Source: Barnesiella sp. An22
GTDB lineage: Bacteria > Bacteroidota > Bacteroidia > Bacteroidales > Barnesiellaceae
Assembly: GCF_002159975.1 (NCBI RefSeq)
Contig: NZ_NFJR01000001.1
Coordinates: 62,001 to 126,000 of the forward strand
Reading direction: 5' to 3'
DNA: 64,000 nt
Shown here: piece after piece, positions 17,947 through 27,354 of the stretch
Numbering within the stretch: position 1 is the first letter of the stretch
Layout of the letters: every line of letters begins with the position of its first letter
The notes under the pieces: generated by a model
The model's input: the letters and a program-made list of their open reading frames with translations, nothing else
What the model was told of the DNA's origin: nothing
Databases searched by the model: none
Position numbers and translations under genes: made by a program

Positions 17947-20502
17947 TTAGAACCAGCGGACGTATGCCAAATCTTGACGATGGGGCAGGTCGGGGTTCTG
18001 GGGGAACATGCGGAACGAGTAGCGGAATACACCCGAGTCGTTGAGCAGGTAGCGCAACTTGTAAGTCACCTTGGTGCCATCGGTCTGTACCGGTTTCATT
18101 TCGAGAGTCTTGTACGGTTCGGTATTGCCCTCTTCGGCATTGGCGATGACGAGTTCTACACCCAAGCAGTTGCCCAAGCCCTTGTTGTCGAGAACGACTG
18201 TCATCTCATACTCTTCGCCTACGTGGGGGTTGTAGAGCAGACCGTCGGGAATCGATACCGAGCAGATTTCGATGTCGTTCCATTTCGATACGAACTCCTC
18301 TTTCCAGGCGGCAATCTCTTTGGCTTTGGCATAGTTGTCGGCCTTGAGCAGGTGAGTACGCTTGCCCTCTTTCAGGTAGAAGCGGTCGATGTAGTCGTGC
18401 AACATGCGCTCCATGGTGAAGTGGGGAGCAATCTTGGCAATCGAGTTCTTGATGTATTGAATCCACTCGGGAGAGTAGCCTTTGCTGTTCTTGGCGAAGT
18501 AAAGAGGAACGATTTGGTTCTCGAGCATCGAGTAGATGGTAGCGGCATCGAGTTTGTCTTGCTGTCCTTGGTCCTGGAAGGTGCGTTTGTCGGTCAGCGC
18601 CCAGCCGGCACCCTCTTTGTAACCTTCGTACCACCAGCCATCGAGTACCGAGAAGTTGAGCACGCCGTTCATTTCGGCTTTTTCGCCCGACGTACCCGAT
18701 GCCTCGAGCGGACGGGTAGGCGTGTTCAACCAAATATCCACACCCGAGATAAGCCGTTTGGCAACCTTCATGTCGTAGTTCTCGAGGAAGATGATCTTGC
18801 CCAGGAACTCAGGCATGCGCGAGATTTCGACAATCCGTTTAATCAGACCCTGGCCGGCACCGTCGGCGGGGTGAGCCTTACCCGAGAAGATGAACTGTAC
18901 CGGGTAGTTGGGGTTGTTGACAATCTTGGAGAGACGGTCGAGGTCGGTAAAGAGCAGGTGTGCACGTTTATAGGTGGCAAAACGACGGGCGAAGCCGATG
19001 AGCAGGGCGTTGGGGTTGATTTTCTCGAGAACCGAAACGATGCGTGAGGGGTCGCCCTGGTTTTTCAGCCAGGTTTCGCGGAAGTCGTCTTTCACGAATT
19101 TCACGAATTTGTTTTTCAACGTCTGACGGATATTCCAGATGATTTCGTCGTCTACGTCGTAAATCTTCTCCCACATCTTGGGGTCGGACTGGTGATCCAT
19201 GAAGTCGGGACCGAAGGTCTTTACATAGAACTCTTTCCACTCCGAAGCGGCCCAGGTAGGCATGTGTACACCGTTGGTTACGTAGCCTACGTGCAGTTCG
19301 TCGGGGCTGTATCCTTTCCAGATGGGTTGGAACATCTTTTGCGATACCTTGCCGTGGAGCCAGCTTACACCGTTCACCTCCTGGCAGGTGTTGCAGGCAA
19401 ACACACTCATCGAGAACTTCTCGTTGGTGTCGGGGTTTTCGCGACCCATGTTCATCAGGTCTTTCCATTCGATGCCCAGTTTGGCGGGGAACTCACCCAT
19501 GTACTTGCCGAAGAGCGACTCGTCGAAGTAGTCGTGACCGGCAGGTACCGGCGTGTGTACCGTATAGAGCGACGAAGCACGCACTACCTCGAGGGCTTCG
19601 CCGAATTTCAGATGTTCGTTTTGTACATAGTCTACCAACCGTTGTACATTCAGCAGGGCAGCATGGCCCTCGTTGCAGTGGTAGAGATCGGTCTTGATAC
19701 CCAGCTTGTTCAGCATCAAGATACCGCCGATACCCAGCAGATACTCCTGTTTCATACGGTTTTCCCAGTCACCGCCGTAGAGCTGGTAGGTGATGGAGCG
19801 GTCCCATTCGCTGTTCGAGTCGAGGTCGGTGTCGAGCAGATAGAGTTTGATGCGGCCTACATTCACGCGCCAGATGTGGGCATAGACAATGCGGCCGGGG
19901 TAGGGAACCTCGAGTACCATAGGACGGCCGTCTTTTTCGGTCATCTGCTCGATGGGGAGCTGGTTGAAGTTCTGGGCCTCGTAGTTGGCAATCTGCTGAC
20001 CGTCCATCGAGAGGGTCTGCGTGAAGTAGCCATAACGGTAGAGGAAGCCAACGGCCGTCATATCGACGTTGCTGTCGCTGGCCTCTTTCAGATAGTCGCC
20101 GGCCAGAATACCGAGACCTCCCGAATAGATTTTCAGCACGTGGCTCAAGCCATATTCCATGCTGAAGTAGGAAATCGACGGTACATCCTTCCGCTTCTCT
20201 ACCTGAAGATATTTTTCGAAATGATCATACACCTCTTTGATGTCGTGCATGAGCTGTTTGTCCTTAGTGATTTCTTCGAGTCTTTCGTACCCGATGCGTT
20301 GCAAGAATAGAACGGGGTTCTCGTGAACCGCTTTCCACAAATCCTTATCTATCGATTTAAACAAGTTTTTGGCCTCACTATTCCATGACCACCATAGATT
20401 TTTTGCTAAGACTGCCAGGCAGTTCAACTCTGCTGGAACTTGCGATTTAACAGTAATATCACGCCAGTTAGGAGTGTTTGTGTTGCTTACTTGTACTTTC
20501 AT
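17947..20502 (-). CDS. glgP: Alpha-glucan (glycogen) phosphorylase, GT35
   Basis: The 851-residue enzyme removes terminal glucose from alpha-1,4-glucan as glucose 1-phosphate, using pyridoxal phosphate. The N-terminal LAKNLWWSW motif (~33-41) marks the short alpha-glucan phosphorylase subfamily common in bacteria and archaea. [11 protein letters not shown] near residue 500 and [14 protein letters not shown] near 590-603 are the conserved active-site and PLP-associated segments. It lies 32 bases after the GT3 glycogen synthase on the same strand, so synthesis and breakdown enzymes share an operon. The assignment is firm; the physiological glucan is presumably glycogen. Confidence 0.95.
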   Translation of the reverse strand: MKVQVSNTNTPNWRDITVKSQVPAELNCLAVLAKNLWWSWNSEAKNLFKSIDKDLWKAVHENPVLFLQRIGYERLEEITKDKQLMHDIKEVYDHFEKYLQVEKRKDVPSISYFSMEYGLSHVLKIYSGGLGILAGDYLKEASDSNVDMTAVGFLYRYGYFTQTLSMDGQQIANYEAQNFNQLPIEQMTEKDGRPMVLEVPYPGRIVYAHIWRVNVGRIKLYLLDTDLDSNSEWDRSITYQLYGGDWENRMKQEYLLGIGGILMLNKLGIKTDLYHCNEGHAALLNVQRLVDYVQNEHLKFGEALEVVRASSLYTVHTPVPAGHDYFDESLFGKYMGEFPAKLGIEWKDLMNMGRENPDTNEKFSMSVFACNTCQEVNGVSWLHGKVSQKMFQPIWKGYSPDELHVGYVTNGVHMPTWAASEWKEFYVKTFGPDFMDHQSDPKMWEKIYDVDDEIIWNIRQTLKNKFVKFVKDDFRETWLKNQGDPSRIVSVLEKINPNALLIGFARRFATYKRAHLLFTDLDRLSKIVNNPNYPVQFIFSGKAHPADGAGQGLIKRIVEISRMPEFLGKIIFLENYDMKVAKRLISGVDIWLNTPTRPLEASGTSGEKAEMNGVLNFSVLDGWWYEGYKEGAGWALTDKRTFQDQGQQDKLDAATIYSMLENQIVPLYFAKNSKGYSPEWIQYIKNSIAKIAPHFTMERMLHDYIDRFYLKEGKRTHLLKADNYAKAKEIAAWKEEFVSKWNDIEICSVSIPDGLLYNPHVGEEYEMTVVLDNKGLGNCLGVELVIANAEEGNTEPYKTLEMKPVQTDGTKVTYKLRYLLNDSGVFRYSFRMFPQNPDLPHRQDLAYVRWF

Positions 20503-20534
20503 AATAGAATATTGAATTTATTATTAAGTCTTTT

Positions 20535-22223
20535 CTACATTAAATTATCCGAGTTATCCGAGTTGTCCGAGGGCTTTCGCAGAGCCGACTTTTTCAGCGC
20601 TATGTGGAAGGCCTTCGTGTAGTAGGTAATAAAGTTTTTCCATTCGGCTTCGAGCGAAACGGCGGTTGCAGCCTGGGCTATTTTTTCGCGTTGCACTTTT
20701 CCGCAATGGCTCAGGGCAAGGATGGTATCGGCCAGTTCTTCCGAAACCTCCACGAAGTTGAAGTCGCTCCTGTGCAGTACCTTTACGCCCGATTTCTTCA
20801 ACCCCTGTTCCTGACGGCTGTTGATCCATTGGCCGAATCCCGAAAGGTCGGTCGTAATGGTGGGCACCCCGAAGGCGATACTCTCGAGCGGGGTGTAGCC
20901 CCACGGTTCGTAGTACGAGGGGAATGCCGTGGCATCGAGGCCGATAAGCAGGTCGTAGTACGACAGGTTTACAATGCCGTCGTCGCCCGTCAGGTACGAC
21001 GGGATGAAGACAATCTTCAGCCGGCTGCCGGCATGGTTGTCGAGATGCAGATAGTGTATCTGGTTCACCACGCTGTCCTGGTCGTAGTTGTGCAGCGTGT
21101 GGGTGATAAAGGGTTCGGGCAGAGGTGTAGTCTCGTGGACCTGTCGATTCAACCGGTCTTGCAGGTCGGCCCGGGGAACATCGATCCAGGCCGGCACCAG
21201 TACGAAGGCTACGATTTCGCGCTCCAGGTCGGGACTCTTGGCTATGCGTTCAACCGCATCGACAAAGAGGTCGATACCCTTATTCTTGTATTCATAGCGT
21301 CCCGAGGTGGCAATCAGGTATGCGTTTTTGTCGGGACGTTCGCCCGTGAGCGCTTCGGTGATGTCGAAGAGGCGTTGGCGGGCAACCTTACGGCGTTCCT
21401 TGTAAACATCGTCCGATGGTACGAAGTTCCGTTCGAAACCATTAGGCGTCACGATGTCGGGCTTGCGGTCCAGCAGTTGGGTACACTCCTTGGCCGTGAT
21501 TTCGCTCACCGTTGTGAAACAGTCGGCCTCGATAGCCGCTGTTTTTTCCAGCGAGTGCTTCGATACGATGTTCAACTGTTCGGCCATTTGGTCGCCGTTG
21601 TAGCCGGCCAGATAATCGTACAGCGGTTTCCCGTTGCCGGCAATCGAGCGACCTATCGAGGTGGCGTGTGTGGTAAAGAGGGTAGCCACCTGCGGCAAGG
21701 TGTATTTGATATGCAACAACCCCATGCCGGTCATCCACTCGTCGAAGTGGGCCACGACGTTGTATTTCTCGCCATGGATAAACTTGTAGTAGCTCTCGAT
21801 AACCAGCGCCGAGGCGTAGGCAAAGGCACACGACTCGTCGTAGTCGCCATAGGCCGGCAGCGAGTTTACGCCATAGCGGTTCCACATTTCGCCGTAGAGG
21901 TCGTTTTTGTAGGCATAGAGCGGTTTGAAGTCTACCAGAATCACGATAGGGCGACCCGGTACATTCCAGCGGCCCACCTTTACCTTCATGTTCTGCGGCA
22001 GACATGCCTCGCGTTGCCACTCTTTCAATAGTGTTTTCGAGCGTGTGAAATAGGGTGAGGGTTTATCGCCCCAAACATCGGGGCCTATAAAGATGACTTT
22101 ATCCTTATATTGTTTTTGCAGAGTCTTTGCTTTGGTCGAAAGTACCGTATAGATACCGCCTACCTTGTTGCAAACCTCCCAGCTAACTTCAAAAATATAA
22201 TCAGGTACGAGTTGTTTTTCCAT
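20535..22223 (-). CDS. Glycogen synthase, GT3 (eukaryote-like) family
   Basis: The protein has 562 residues from the ATG at 22223 (MEKQLVPDYIFEVSWEV). The longer frame to 22331 adds Lys/Phe-rich residues that cross the probable promoter, so I reject it. The N-terminal VSWEVCNKVGGIYTVLSTKA is diagnostic of the GT3 family found in animals, fungi and Bacteroidetes rather than the ADP-glucose GlgA family. The C-terminal YYEPWGYTPLESIAFGVPTITTDLSGFG carries the retaining-glycosyltransferase E-x7-E pattern. It makes alpha-1,4-glucan from a nucleotide sugar (UDP-glucose is likely). The extreme C-terminus is encoded by a short tandem repeat. It forms an operon with glgP downstream. Confidence 0.93.
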   Translation of the reverse strand: MEKQLVPDYIFEVSWEVCNKVGGIYTVLSTKAKTLQKQYKDKVIFIGPDVWGDKPSPYFTRSKTLLKEWQREACLPQNMKVKVGRWNVPGRPIVILVDFKPLYAYKNDLYGEMWNRYGVNSLPAYGDYDESCAFAYASALVIESYYKFIHGEKYNVVAHFDEWMTGMGLLHIKYTLPQVATLFTTHATSIGRSIAGNGKPLYDYLAGYNGDQMAEQLNIVSKHSLEKTAAIEADCFTTVSEITAKECTQLLDRKPDIVTPNGFERNFVPSDDVYKERRKVARQRLFDITEALTGERPDKNAYLIATSGRYEYKNKGIDLFVDAVERIAKSPDLEREIVAFVLVPAWIDVPRADLQDRLNRQVHETTPLPEPFITHTLHNYDQDSVVNQIHYLHLDNHAGSRLKIVFIPSYLTGDDGIVNLSYYDLLIGLDATAFPSYYEPWGYTPLESIAFGVPTITTDLSGFGQWINSRQEQGLKKSGVKVLHRSDFNFVEVSEELADTILALSHCGKVQREKIAQAATAVSLEAEWKNFITYYTKAFHIALKKSALRKPSDNSDNSDNLM

Positions 22224-22268
22224 TACTGTAAAAATCATTCCCGGTTGTTTCTTGGGAAATGGAGAGTG

Positions 22269-22276
22269 CAAATTTA
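22269..22276 (-). promoter_or_regulatory. -7 promoter box for the glycogen operon
   Basis: The minus strand reads TAAATTTG, 45 bases before the synthase start. It also shows that the longer start at 22331 is unlikely. Confidence 0.6.
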
Positions 22277-22587
22277 GAGAAAATATTTTGTAACACAGCG
22301 ATAAAAAAAATTTTTTGCAAATTCTTATCACGATAAAACGATGACCCGTGGAGTAAAAATCGGTTGTGCTCTCTGATCGGGAAAGGAAATCTTTTGTATT
22401 GCAAAAGTTGTATCTGTTCTATAAAGGATATAAAAAACAAGAGCCCGATTCTCAATTCTATGTCTATTGTATTTATCGAGGGTATGCGTTATTCCATATC
22501 ATTCGTTGATGATGTCTTATAAAAGGAGGAAAGAAAGGTTTTCGTAATCTTCGAAATTCAATTTACCTGAAAAAACTGCGCCTTTCG

Positions 22588-22619
22588 TTTGCCTTTCCGC
22601 ACTCCTTTCCTTATCTTTG
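22588..22619 (+). promoter_or_regulatory. Upstream copy of tandem promoters
   Basis: A TTTG -33 box (22588-22591) and a TATCTTTG -7 box (22612-22619) are exactly 20 bp apart. The spacer shares GCCT, CACT and CCTTT elements with the second copy 76 bases downstream. Confidence 0.8.
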
Positions 22620-22663
22620 TTACACGAAAATAGGATGCGGTTCGGCATAGTCAAACTTTCCTG

Positions 22664-22695
22664 TTTGCCTCTGCACTCACCTTTTCGTATCTTTG
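22664..22695 (+). promoter_or_regulatory. Downstream copy of tandem promoters
   Basis: TTTG (22664-22667) and TATCTTTG (22688-22695) have a 20-bp spacer and precede the start codon at 22722 by 26 bases. Confidence 0.82.
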
Positions 22696-22721
22696 ACCAA
22701 ACCTAAAAAAATAGAAAAGCT

Positions 22722-23003
22722 ATGGCTAACAAAAGAACATTGAAAAAAGAGATTAACTACATCGCCGGTGAATTGCTGGCCGAGTGTCTGTTCAATAAAT
22801 ATTATGTGCCCGGTGTCGATGCCGACAAGCTCGATGAGCTGATGGGTAAAATCGTTAGTATTCAAGACGATTTCCTGTGCCGTGTAAGTGCCAATGGCGA
22901 CAAAGACCCCAAAAAGGTGAAAGTCTATTACAAGAAACTGCGTGCCGACTTCGATAAGGCCATCGACGGTGTATTCGAAGATTTGGCTGCCCTTAACGGC
23001 TAA
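22722..23003 (+). CDS. Small conserved Bacteroidetes protein of unknown function
   Basis: The 93-residue protein begins MANKRTLKKEINYIAGELLAE and is charged and helical throughout, with no signal peptide, Cys cluster or membrane segment. I recognise it as a short conserved hypothetical protein seen in Bacteroidales but know of no function. Its stop codon overlaps the start of the acyltransferase gene by one base (TAATG), so the two are translationally coupled. It is the first gene after two strong tandem promoters, which suggests good expression. Confidence 0.85.
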   Translation: MANKRTLKKEINYIAGELLAECLFNKYYVPGVDADKLDELMGKIVSIQDDFLCRVSANGDKDPKKVKVYYKKLRADFDKAIDGVFEDLAALNG

Positions 23004-23560
23004 TGGGTAAGATGAAGCGGGCCCTGAGTTCCTTCTTGCTGAAGGCGCTGGGGTGGCGGGTGGTAGTCACGCTGCCCGATTATCCCAAGTGTGTCATCTG
23101 CGTGGCGCCTCATACGAGCAACTGGGATTTCATCATCGGCAAGTTGGCCTATCTGTCGATAGGGCGCTTTGCCGGATTCATGATGAAGAAAGAGTGGTTT
23201 TTCCCGCCTCTCGGTGCCTTGTTCCGCTCGATGGGCGGGGTGCCCGTGTCGCGCGACAGACGTACCGATATGGTGTCGCAACTGGTGGCGATATTCAACG
23301 AGCGCGAACGCTTTGCGATTGCCATTACCCCCGAGGCTACCCGCAAGCCTAATGCCGATTGGAAGAAGGGCTTTTACTACATTGCTCAGGGGGCGGGTGT
23401 TCCTATCGTGCTGGCCTATATCGACTACAAGGAGAAGCGGGTGGGTATCGAGCGCACCTTTACCCCTACGGGCGATGTTGAGGCCGATATGCGGGCCATC
23501 AAGTCGTATTACAAGGATTTCCATGCTCGTAAGCCCGAGAATTTCATAACCGGATTGTAA
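23003..23560 (+). CDS. PlsC-like 1-acylglycerol-3-phosphate acyltransferase
   Basis: The 185-residue protein has the acyltransferase block HTSNWD (H-x4-D) at residues ~38-43, followed by VPVSRDRR and the PEATRK segment corresponding to the usual PEGTRS block. It should transfer an acyl chain to a glycerol phosphate or related lipid acceptor at the inner membrane. It is shorter than typical PlsC and belongs to the compact single-domain branch. The start ATG overlaps the preceding stop by one base. It precedes the omega-amidase gene by 67 bases and is likely in the same operon. The precise acceptor is not certain. Confidence 0.88.
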   Translation: MGKMKRALSSFLLKALGWRVVVTLPDYPKCVICVAPHTSNWDFIIGKLAYLSIGRFAGFMMKKEWFFPPLGALFRSMGGVPVSRDRRTDMVSQLVAIFNERERFAIAITPEATRKPNADWKKGFYYIAQGAGVPIVLAYIDYKEKRVGIERTFTPTGDVEADMRAIKSYYKDFHARKPENFITGL

Positions 23561-23627
23561 GTAAATTTTGTATGAGCCGAGCGGGCTGGTTGGGTCTGCT
23601 CGACTTTTTTGTATAAACACGATTGAG

Positions 23628-24410
23628 ATGGACGAATTGTTGAGGGTCGCCTTGGTGCAGACCGATATTGTGTGGGAGGATAAGGTACAGAATCGGGCGC
23701 GTTGTGCTGCGATGCTGGAGCGTCTTGCCGGGCATTGTGATCTGGTGGTGCTCCCCGAGATGTTTACCACGGGCTTTTCGATGCGGGCCGAAGCGTTGGC
23801 CGAGCCGGTTTCGGGTCCGACGGTCGAGGCTTTGACGTCGTGGGCCCGGCAGTACAACCTGGCGGTGGCGGGCAGTTTCATGGCCCGGGAGGGCGAGGTG
23901 TGCTATAACCGCGGATTCCTGGTTACCCCTGATGGCACCCCGCACTACTACGACAAGCGTCACCTCTTCCGCATGGGCGAGGAGGGGCGTCATTTTGCAG
24001 CTGGCGACCACAAACTCGTGGTGAATTATCGGGGGTGGAATATCGCCTTGCAGGTGTGCTACGATTTGCGTTTCCCGGTGTGGTGCCGCAATGTGAACAA
24101 CGAGTACGACCTGATGCTGGTGGTGGCCAACTGGCCGCAGTCGCGGGCCTATGCCTGGCGCAGTCTGCTGGTGGCTCGTGCTATCGAGAATGCCGCCTAT
24201 GTGTGCGGGGTGAACCGTACCGGCAACGATGCTACCGCAATGGTCTATCGGGGCGATACGATGGCCGTAGGGGTGAAGGGCGAGATTCTGGCCGAGGCCG
24301 AACCCTTTGCCGAGCAGGTGCTCGAGGTCGAACTCGACTTGTCGAAGGTGCGCCGGTTTCGGGAAAAGTTCCCCGTGTGGAAGGATGCCGACGATTTTGA
24401 ATTGCGGTAG
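23628..24410 (+). CDS. Omega-amidase / nitrilase-family amidohydrolase (YafV/Nit2-like)
   Basis: The protein has 260 residues from the ATG at 23628; the in-frame extension to 23568 adds sequence lacking similarity to the family. The nitrilase catalytic triad is visible: Glu in LPEMFTTGFSM, Lys in DKRHLFRMGEE and Cys in QVCYDLRFPVW. The segment organisation matches YafV/Nit2 enzymes, which hydrolyse alpha-ketoglutaramate to 2-oxoglutarate and ammonia and repair related amides. It is the third gene of the small-protein/acyltransferase operon. The substrate is inferred from family. Confidence 0.92.
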   Translation: MDELLRVALVQTDIVWEDKVQNRARCAAMLERLAGHCDLVVLPEMFTTGFSMRAEALAEPVSGPTVEALTSWARQYNLAVAGSFMAREGEVCYNRGFLVTPDGTPHYYDKRHLFRMGEEGRHFAAGDHKLVVNYRGWNIALQVCYDLRFPVWCRNVNNEYDLMLVVANWPQSRAYAWRSLLVARAIENAAYVCGVNRTGNDATAMVYRGDTMAVGVKGEILAEAEPFAEQVLEVELDLSKVRRFREKFPVWKDADDFELR

Positions 24411-24439
24411 TCTTTACCGGAGTGGTTTTTTAGGATATT

Positions 24440-24482
24440 AAAAAAAAAGAAAGTGGCAGCGACCCTCTCGGGCCTCTGCCAC
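24440..24482 (-). terminator. Intrinsic terminator after the ABC-exporter operon
   Basis: GTGGCAG...CTGCCAC (24453-24482) with an inner CCC-tctc-GGG pairing is followed on the minus strand by a run of T (A-run at 24440-24448 on plus). It also may stop plus-strand transcription. Confidence 0.85.
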
Positions 24483-24519
24483 GCTTGTTATTGTGTGTAA
24501 TCTGTAAAAGTCGTATTTG

Positions 24520-24936
24520 TCAGGGCTGGGGATTGGTTGCAGCAGCCTGTTCGCGCAGGCGGCATTCCCAGATAACCCCTTTGTCGACGGCACCTTCGAA
24601 AAACTGACGGATTGCTTCCCGACGGGCCGGGGGCATGAGGCCTCCGTATTTGAGGCACATCTTGCCCTCACTGTCGTAGACCGTAGTGGTATTTTTGTCG
24701 AAGGCTCCGGGAGTAGGCATATAGACGACGTAGTAGAGCGCTCCCTCTTTCTCGTAGAGGGTGATGCGGCATTCGGTCTGCGAAAGAGTTTTCTTCCGCT
24801 CCTTCAACCACTCGATTTCATCGACGGGGTTGTGCTTTGCGGGATTCTTCTCCACTACATATTTACTACCGGCGCAAGAGGAGAGCATCAGCAGACCGGC
24901 GCATAGCAGAGTTATGAAATTTCGTACCGTTTTCAT
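24520..24936 (-). CDS. Small lipoprotein of unknown function
   Basis: The 138-residue protein has a lipoprotein signal with lipobox LSSC and modified Cys at residue 21. The mature part is soluble and mixed alpha/beta (ECRITLYEKEGALYYVVYM, GKMCLKYGG). I do not recognise a family. It starts 5 bases after the ABC permease stop and is the last gene of the three-gene operon, which suggests a role near the exporter at the cell envelope, but this is inference. Confidence 0.8.
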   Translation of the reverse strand: MKTVRNFITLLCAGLLMLSSCAGSKYVVEKNPAKHNPVDEIEWLKERKKTLSQTECRITLYEKEGALYYVVYMPTPGAFDKNTTTVYDSEGKMCLKYGGLMPPARREAIRQFFEGAVDKGVIWECRLREQAAATNPQP

Positions 24937-24941
24937 ACTGC

Positions 24942-26291
24942 TCAGGCTTTATAACGTATCCATTTAATCATCTCTTTATAGCTGGGTTTCTTGCCGTACA
25001 TGAGTATGCCCACACGGTAGATGCGGCCGGCTACCCAGGCCAGCCCGATAGCCGAGCCGTAGAGGATAACCATCGAGAGGGCCAGCTCCCAGGTCGATAC
25101 CCCGAAGGGGATACGCACCATCATGACGATGGGCGAGGTAAAGGGTATCATCGAGCACCACATGGCCAGCGGTCCGTCGGGATTCTCGGCACTGAAGATG
25201 CCGGCATAGAGGGCAAAGATGATGATGAAGGTGATGGGTACCATGAATTGTTGAGTGTCCGACTCGTTGTCGACGGCCGACCCGATGGCGGCGAAGAGCG
25301 AGGCATAGAGGATATACCCGCCGATGAAGAAGAACACGAAGCTGACGAGCAACTGGGTGATGTTGATGCTCCCCAGCATTTGCTGTACTTCGGCCATGGC
25401 GCCCATGTCGCCGGCCAGTTGAGTGGCGTCGACACCGTTCATCGTAGTGGTCATGGCGGCCATGTCGCTCATTTGGGCGGGATCAACACCTCCGTTGAAC
25501 GAGAAGTAGGCACCGGCCGAGAGGAATATGCCCACCAGGAAGATAATCCAGATGCCCAACTGGGTGAGCCCTACCAGCCCGATGCTGACGATTTTGCCAA
25601 TCATCAGTTCAAACGGTTTGACCGACGATACCATCACCTCGACGATGCGGTTGGTCTTCTCCTGCATGACGCTCGACATCACCTGTCCGCCATAGAGCAT
25701 GAGGAACATGTAGATGATAAGGGTCATGGCCATGCCGATAATCGTCACGAACTCGGTCGAGGTCTGGGTCTCGGCCCCATCCTCTTCGAGCCGGATGGTG
25801 TCGACCTGGAGATTGATGTCCGACTCGTCGATGATGCGCTTGATGTCGGGGATATTGTACGAGAGCAGTTTCTCGTCCTTGAGGTAATCTTCCATCTGCG
25901 AGATGATGTTCAGCTCGCAACTGGAGGTAATCTGTTTCTGCGAATAGATGGTCATGCCCTGAGGATTGTCGAGCAGGTTGTCCTTGATGATGACATAGGC
26001 ATAGGGCATGGCGCTTTCGTCGCCGTCGACCCGCATCTGGTCGGGCGATAAGGTCCCTTGGGTATACGTGTAGTGATACTCGTCGGTATCGTGATAAATA
26101 TCCTTGTACAGGCCGGTCTGGTCGATGATAGCGATGAGGCGGGTCTCGTCGCTCGAGAGCTTGGAGAGCCAGATGGGTGCAAAGACGAGGGCCACCATGA
26201 TGATGGGGGAGAGAATCGTCATCAGGATGAACGATTTCTTTTGAACTCGGGTGAGGTACTCGCGTTCTATGATAAGCGATATTTTACTCAT
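24942..26291 (-). CDS. ABC-2 transporter permease (NatB-like)
   Basis: The 449-residue protein has the ABC-2 exporter layout. One N-terminal membrane helix (~20-42) is followed by a large extracytoplasmic domain (~45-185), and then about five membrane segments (IGMAMTLIIYMFLMLYGG, IGLVGLTQLGIWIIFLVG and others). The conserved QEKTNRIVEVMVSSVKPFELMIGKI segment is the cytoplasmic coupling region of this family. It is 16 bases after the ATPase gene. The substrate is unknown; NatAB-type systems export Na+ or small molecules. Confidence 0.9.
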   Translation of the reverse strand: MSKISLIIEREYLTRVQKKSFILMTILSPIIMVALVFAPIWLSKLSSDETRLIAIIDQTGLYKDIYHDTDEYHYTYTQGTLSPDQMRVDGDESAMPYAYVIIKDNLLDNPQGMTIYSQKQITSSCELNIISQMEDYLKDEKLLSYNIPDIKRIIDESDINLQVDTIRLEEDGAETQTSTEFVTIIGMAMTLIIYMFLMLYGGQVMSSVMQEKTNRIVEVMVSSVKPFELMIGKIVSIGLVGLTQLGIWIIFLVGIFLSAGAYFSFNGGVDPAQMSDMAAMTTTMNGVDATQLAGDMGAMAEVQQMLGSINITQLLVSFVFFFIGGYILYASLFAAIGSAVDNESDTQQFMVPITFIIIFALYAGIFSAENPDGPLAMWCSMIPFTSPIVMMVRIPFGVSTWELALSMVILYGSAIGLAWVAGRIYRVGILMYGKKPSYKEMIKWIRYKA

Positions 26292-26307
26292 GATGCAGTG
26301 TGTTTAG

Positions 26308-27237
26308 CTAAGCGTTTTGTTTTTCTTCCAGAGCCGACTCGCCAACGGTATCGATAAAGATTTCGTTCATCGTGGGCAGTATCTCTTCAAATCCGGCTAT
26401 CTGGCATTGTTGCGTGAGCAGCCCGATGAGCTCGTTGTTGCTCATGTGCGGGTCGCGCTTGCGCAGGGTATAGGCGTGGCCGCGGGCGATGGTCCGTGCC
26501 TCGGTAATTTCGTAGAGGTCGTTGCTTTGCAACTCGCCCTGTTGTACTTCGACCTGAAAGAGATGCTTCTTGTGCTGTTCGCGGATGTCGTTGACCTTGC
26601 CTTGCAGCACGGCGTGCGAGCGGTTGATGAGGGTAATCTCGTCGCACAACTCCTCGACCGAACCCATGTTGTGAGTCGAGAAGATGATGGTGGCACCCTT
26701 GTCGCGCATTTCGAGAATCTCGCGTTTGAGCAGATTGGCATTCACGGGGTCGAATCCGCTGAAGGGCTCGTCGAAGATGAGCAGTTGCGGGTTGTGCATC
26801 ACCGTGGTGATGAACTGTATCTTTTGTTGCATGCCTTTGGAGAGCTCTTCTATTTTCTTCTTTTCCCAACCGCGGATGTCGAATTTGCCCAGCCAATAGT
26901 TCATGCTCTCTTTGGCAGCTTGTCGCGACATGCCTTTCAATTGGGCCAGGTAGAGAATCTGTTCGCCCACCTTCATCTTTTTATAGAGGCCTCGCTCTTC
27001 GGGCAGATAGCCTATGTGCTCGACATCCGAGGGGTGTAGCGGGCGGCCGTCGATGAGAACTTCGCCTTCGTCGGGGGCGGTAATCTGGTTGATGATACGA
27101 ATCAGGGTCGTTTTACCGGCTCCGTTGGGCCCCAGCAGGCCATAGATGCCGTTGCGGGGTACGCGCACGGTGACATCGTCGAGTGCTCGGTGTGAAGCAT
27201 ATTGTTTGACAATGTGATTGGCTTCGAGATAGTACAT
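26308..27237 (-). CDS. ABC transporter ATP-binding protein (NatA-like)
   Basis: The protein has 309 residues from the ATG at 27237 (MYYLEANHIVKQYASH); the longer frame to 27273 adds twelve atypical residues. All ATPase motifs are present: Walker A GPNGAGKTT, signature LSKGMQQK, Walker B LLIFDEPFSGFD and the switch His in FSTHNM. A C-terminal regulatory extension of ~90 residues follows, as in NatA/DrrA-type exporters. It is the first gene of the exporter operon and drives the permease encoded next. The exported molecule is unknown. Confidence 0.93.
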   Translation of the reverse strand: MYYLEANHIVKQYASHRALDDVTVRVPRNGIYGLLGPNGAGKTTLIRIINQITAPDEGEVLIDGRPLHPSDVEHIGYLPEERGLYKKMKVGEQILYLAQLKGMSRQAAKESMNYWLGKFDIRGWEKKKIEELSKGMQQKIQFITTVMHNPQLLIFDEPFSGFDPVNANLLKREILEMRDKGATIIFSTHNMGSVEELCDEITLINRSHAVLQGKVNDIREQHKKHLFQVEVQQGELQSNDLYEITEARTIARGHAYTLRKRDPHMSNNELIGLLTQQCQIAGFEEILPTMNEIFIDTVGESALEEKQNA

Positions 27238-27354
27238 AGTGTTTTGACAATAGGTATATGATTGATGAGACAAAGGAACGTATATTTTTTGAATTAAACA
27301 AGTAAAATGATAAAATTTTATTGTTTTTCGATAAATAAATATTGAATATCTTTT

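Larger units (their letters stand above)
22224..22721. other. Divergent intergenic region with glycogen and plsC-operon promoters
   Basis: About 500 bases separate the divergent glycogen synthase gene and the small-protein/acyltransferase operon. The left part holds the glycogen promoter. The right part (22588-22695) holds two tandem promoters. The middle is AT-rich with no recognisable gene. Confidence 0.6.

Noticed and set aside
22224-22331. 36-residue N-terminal extension of the glycogen synthase
   Set aside because: It would cover the probable promoter box, is rich in Lys and Phe, and the conserved GT3 start begins at the inner ATG.
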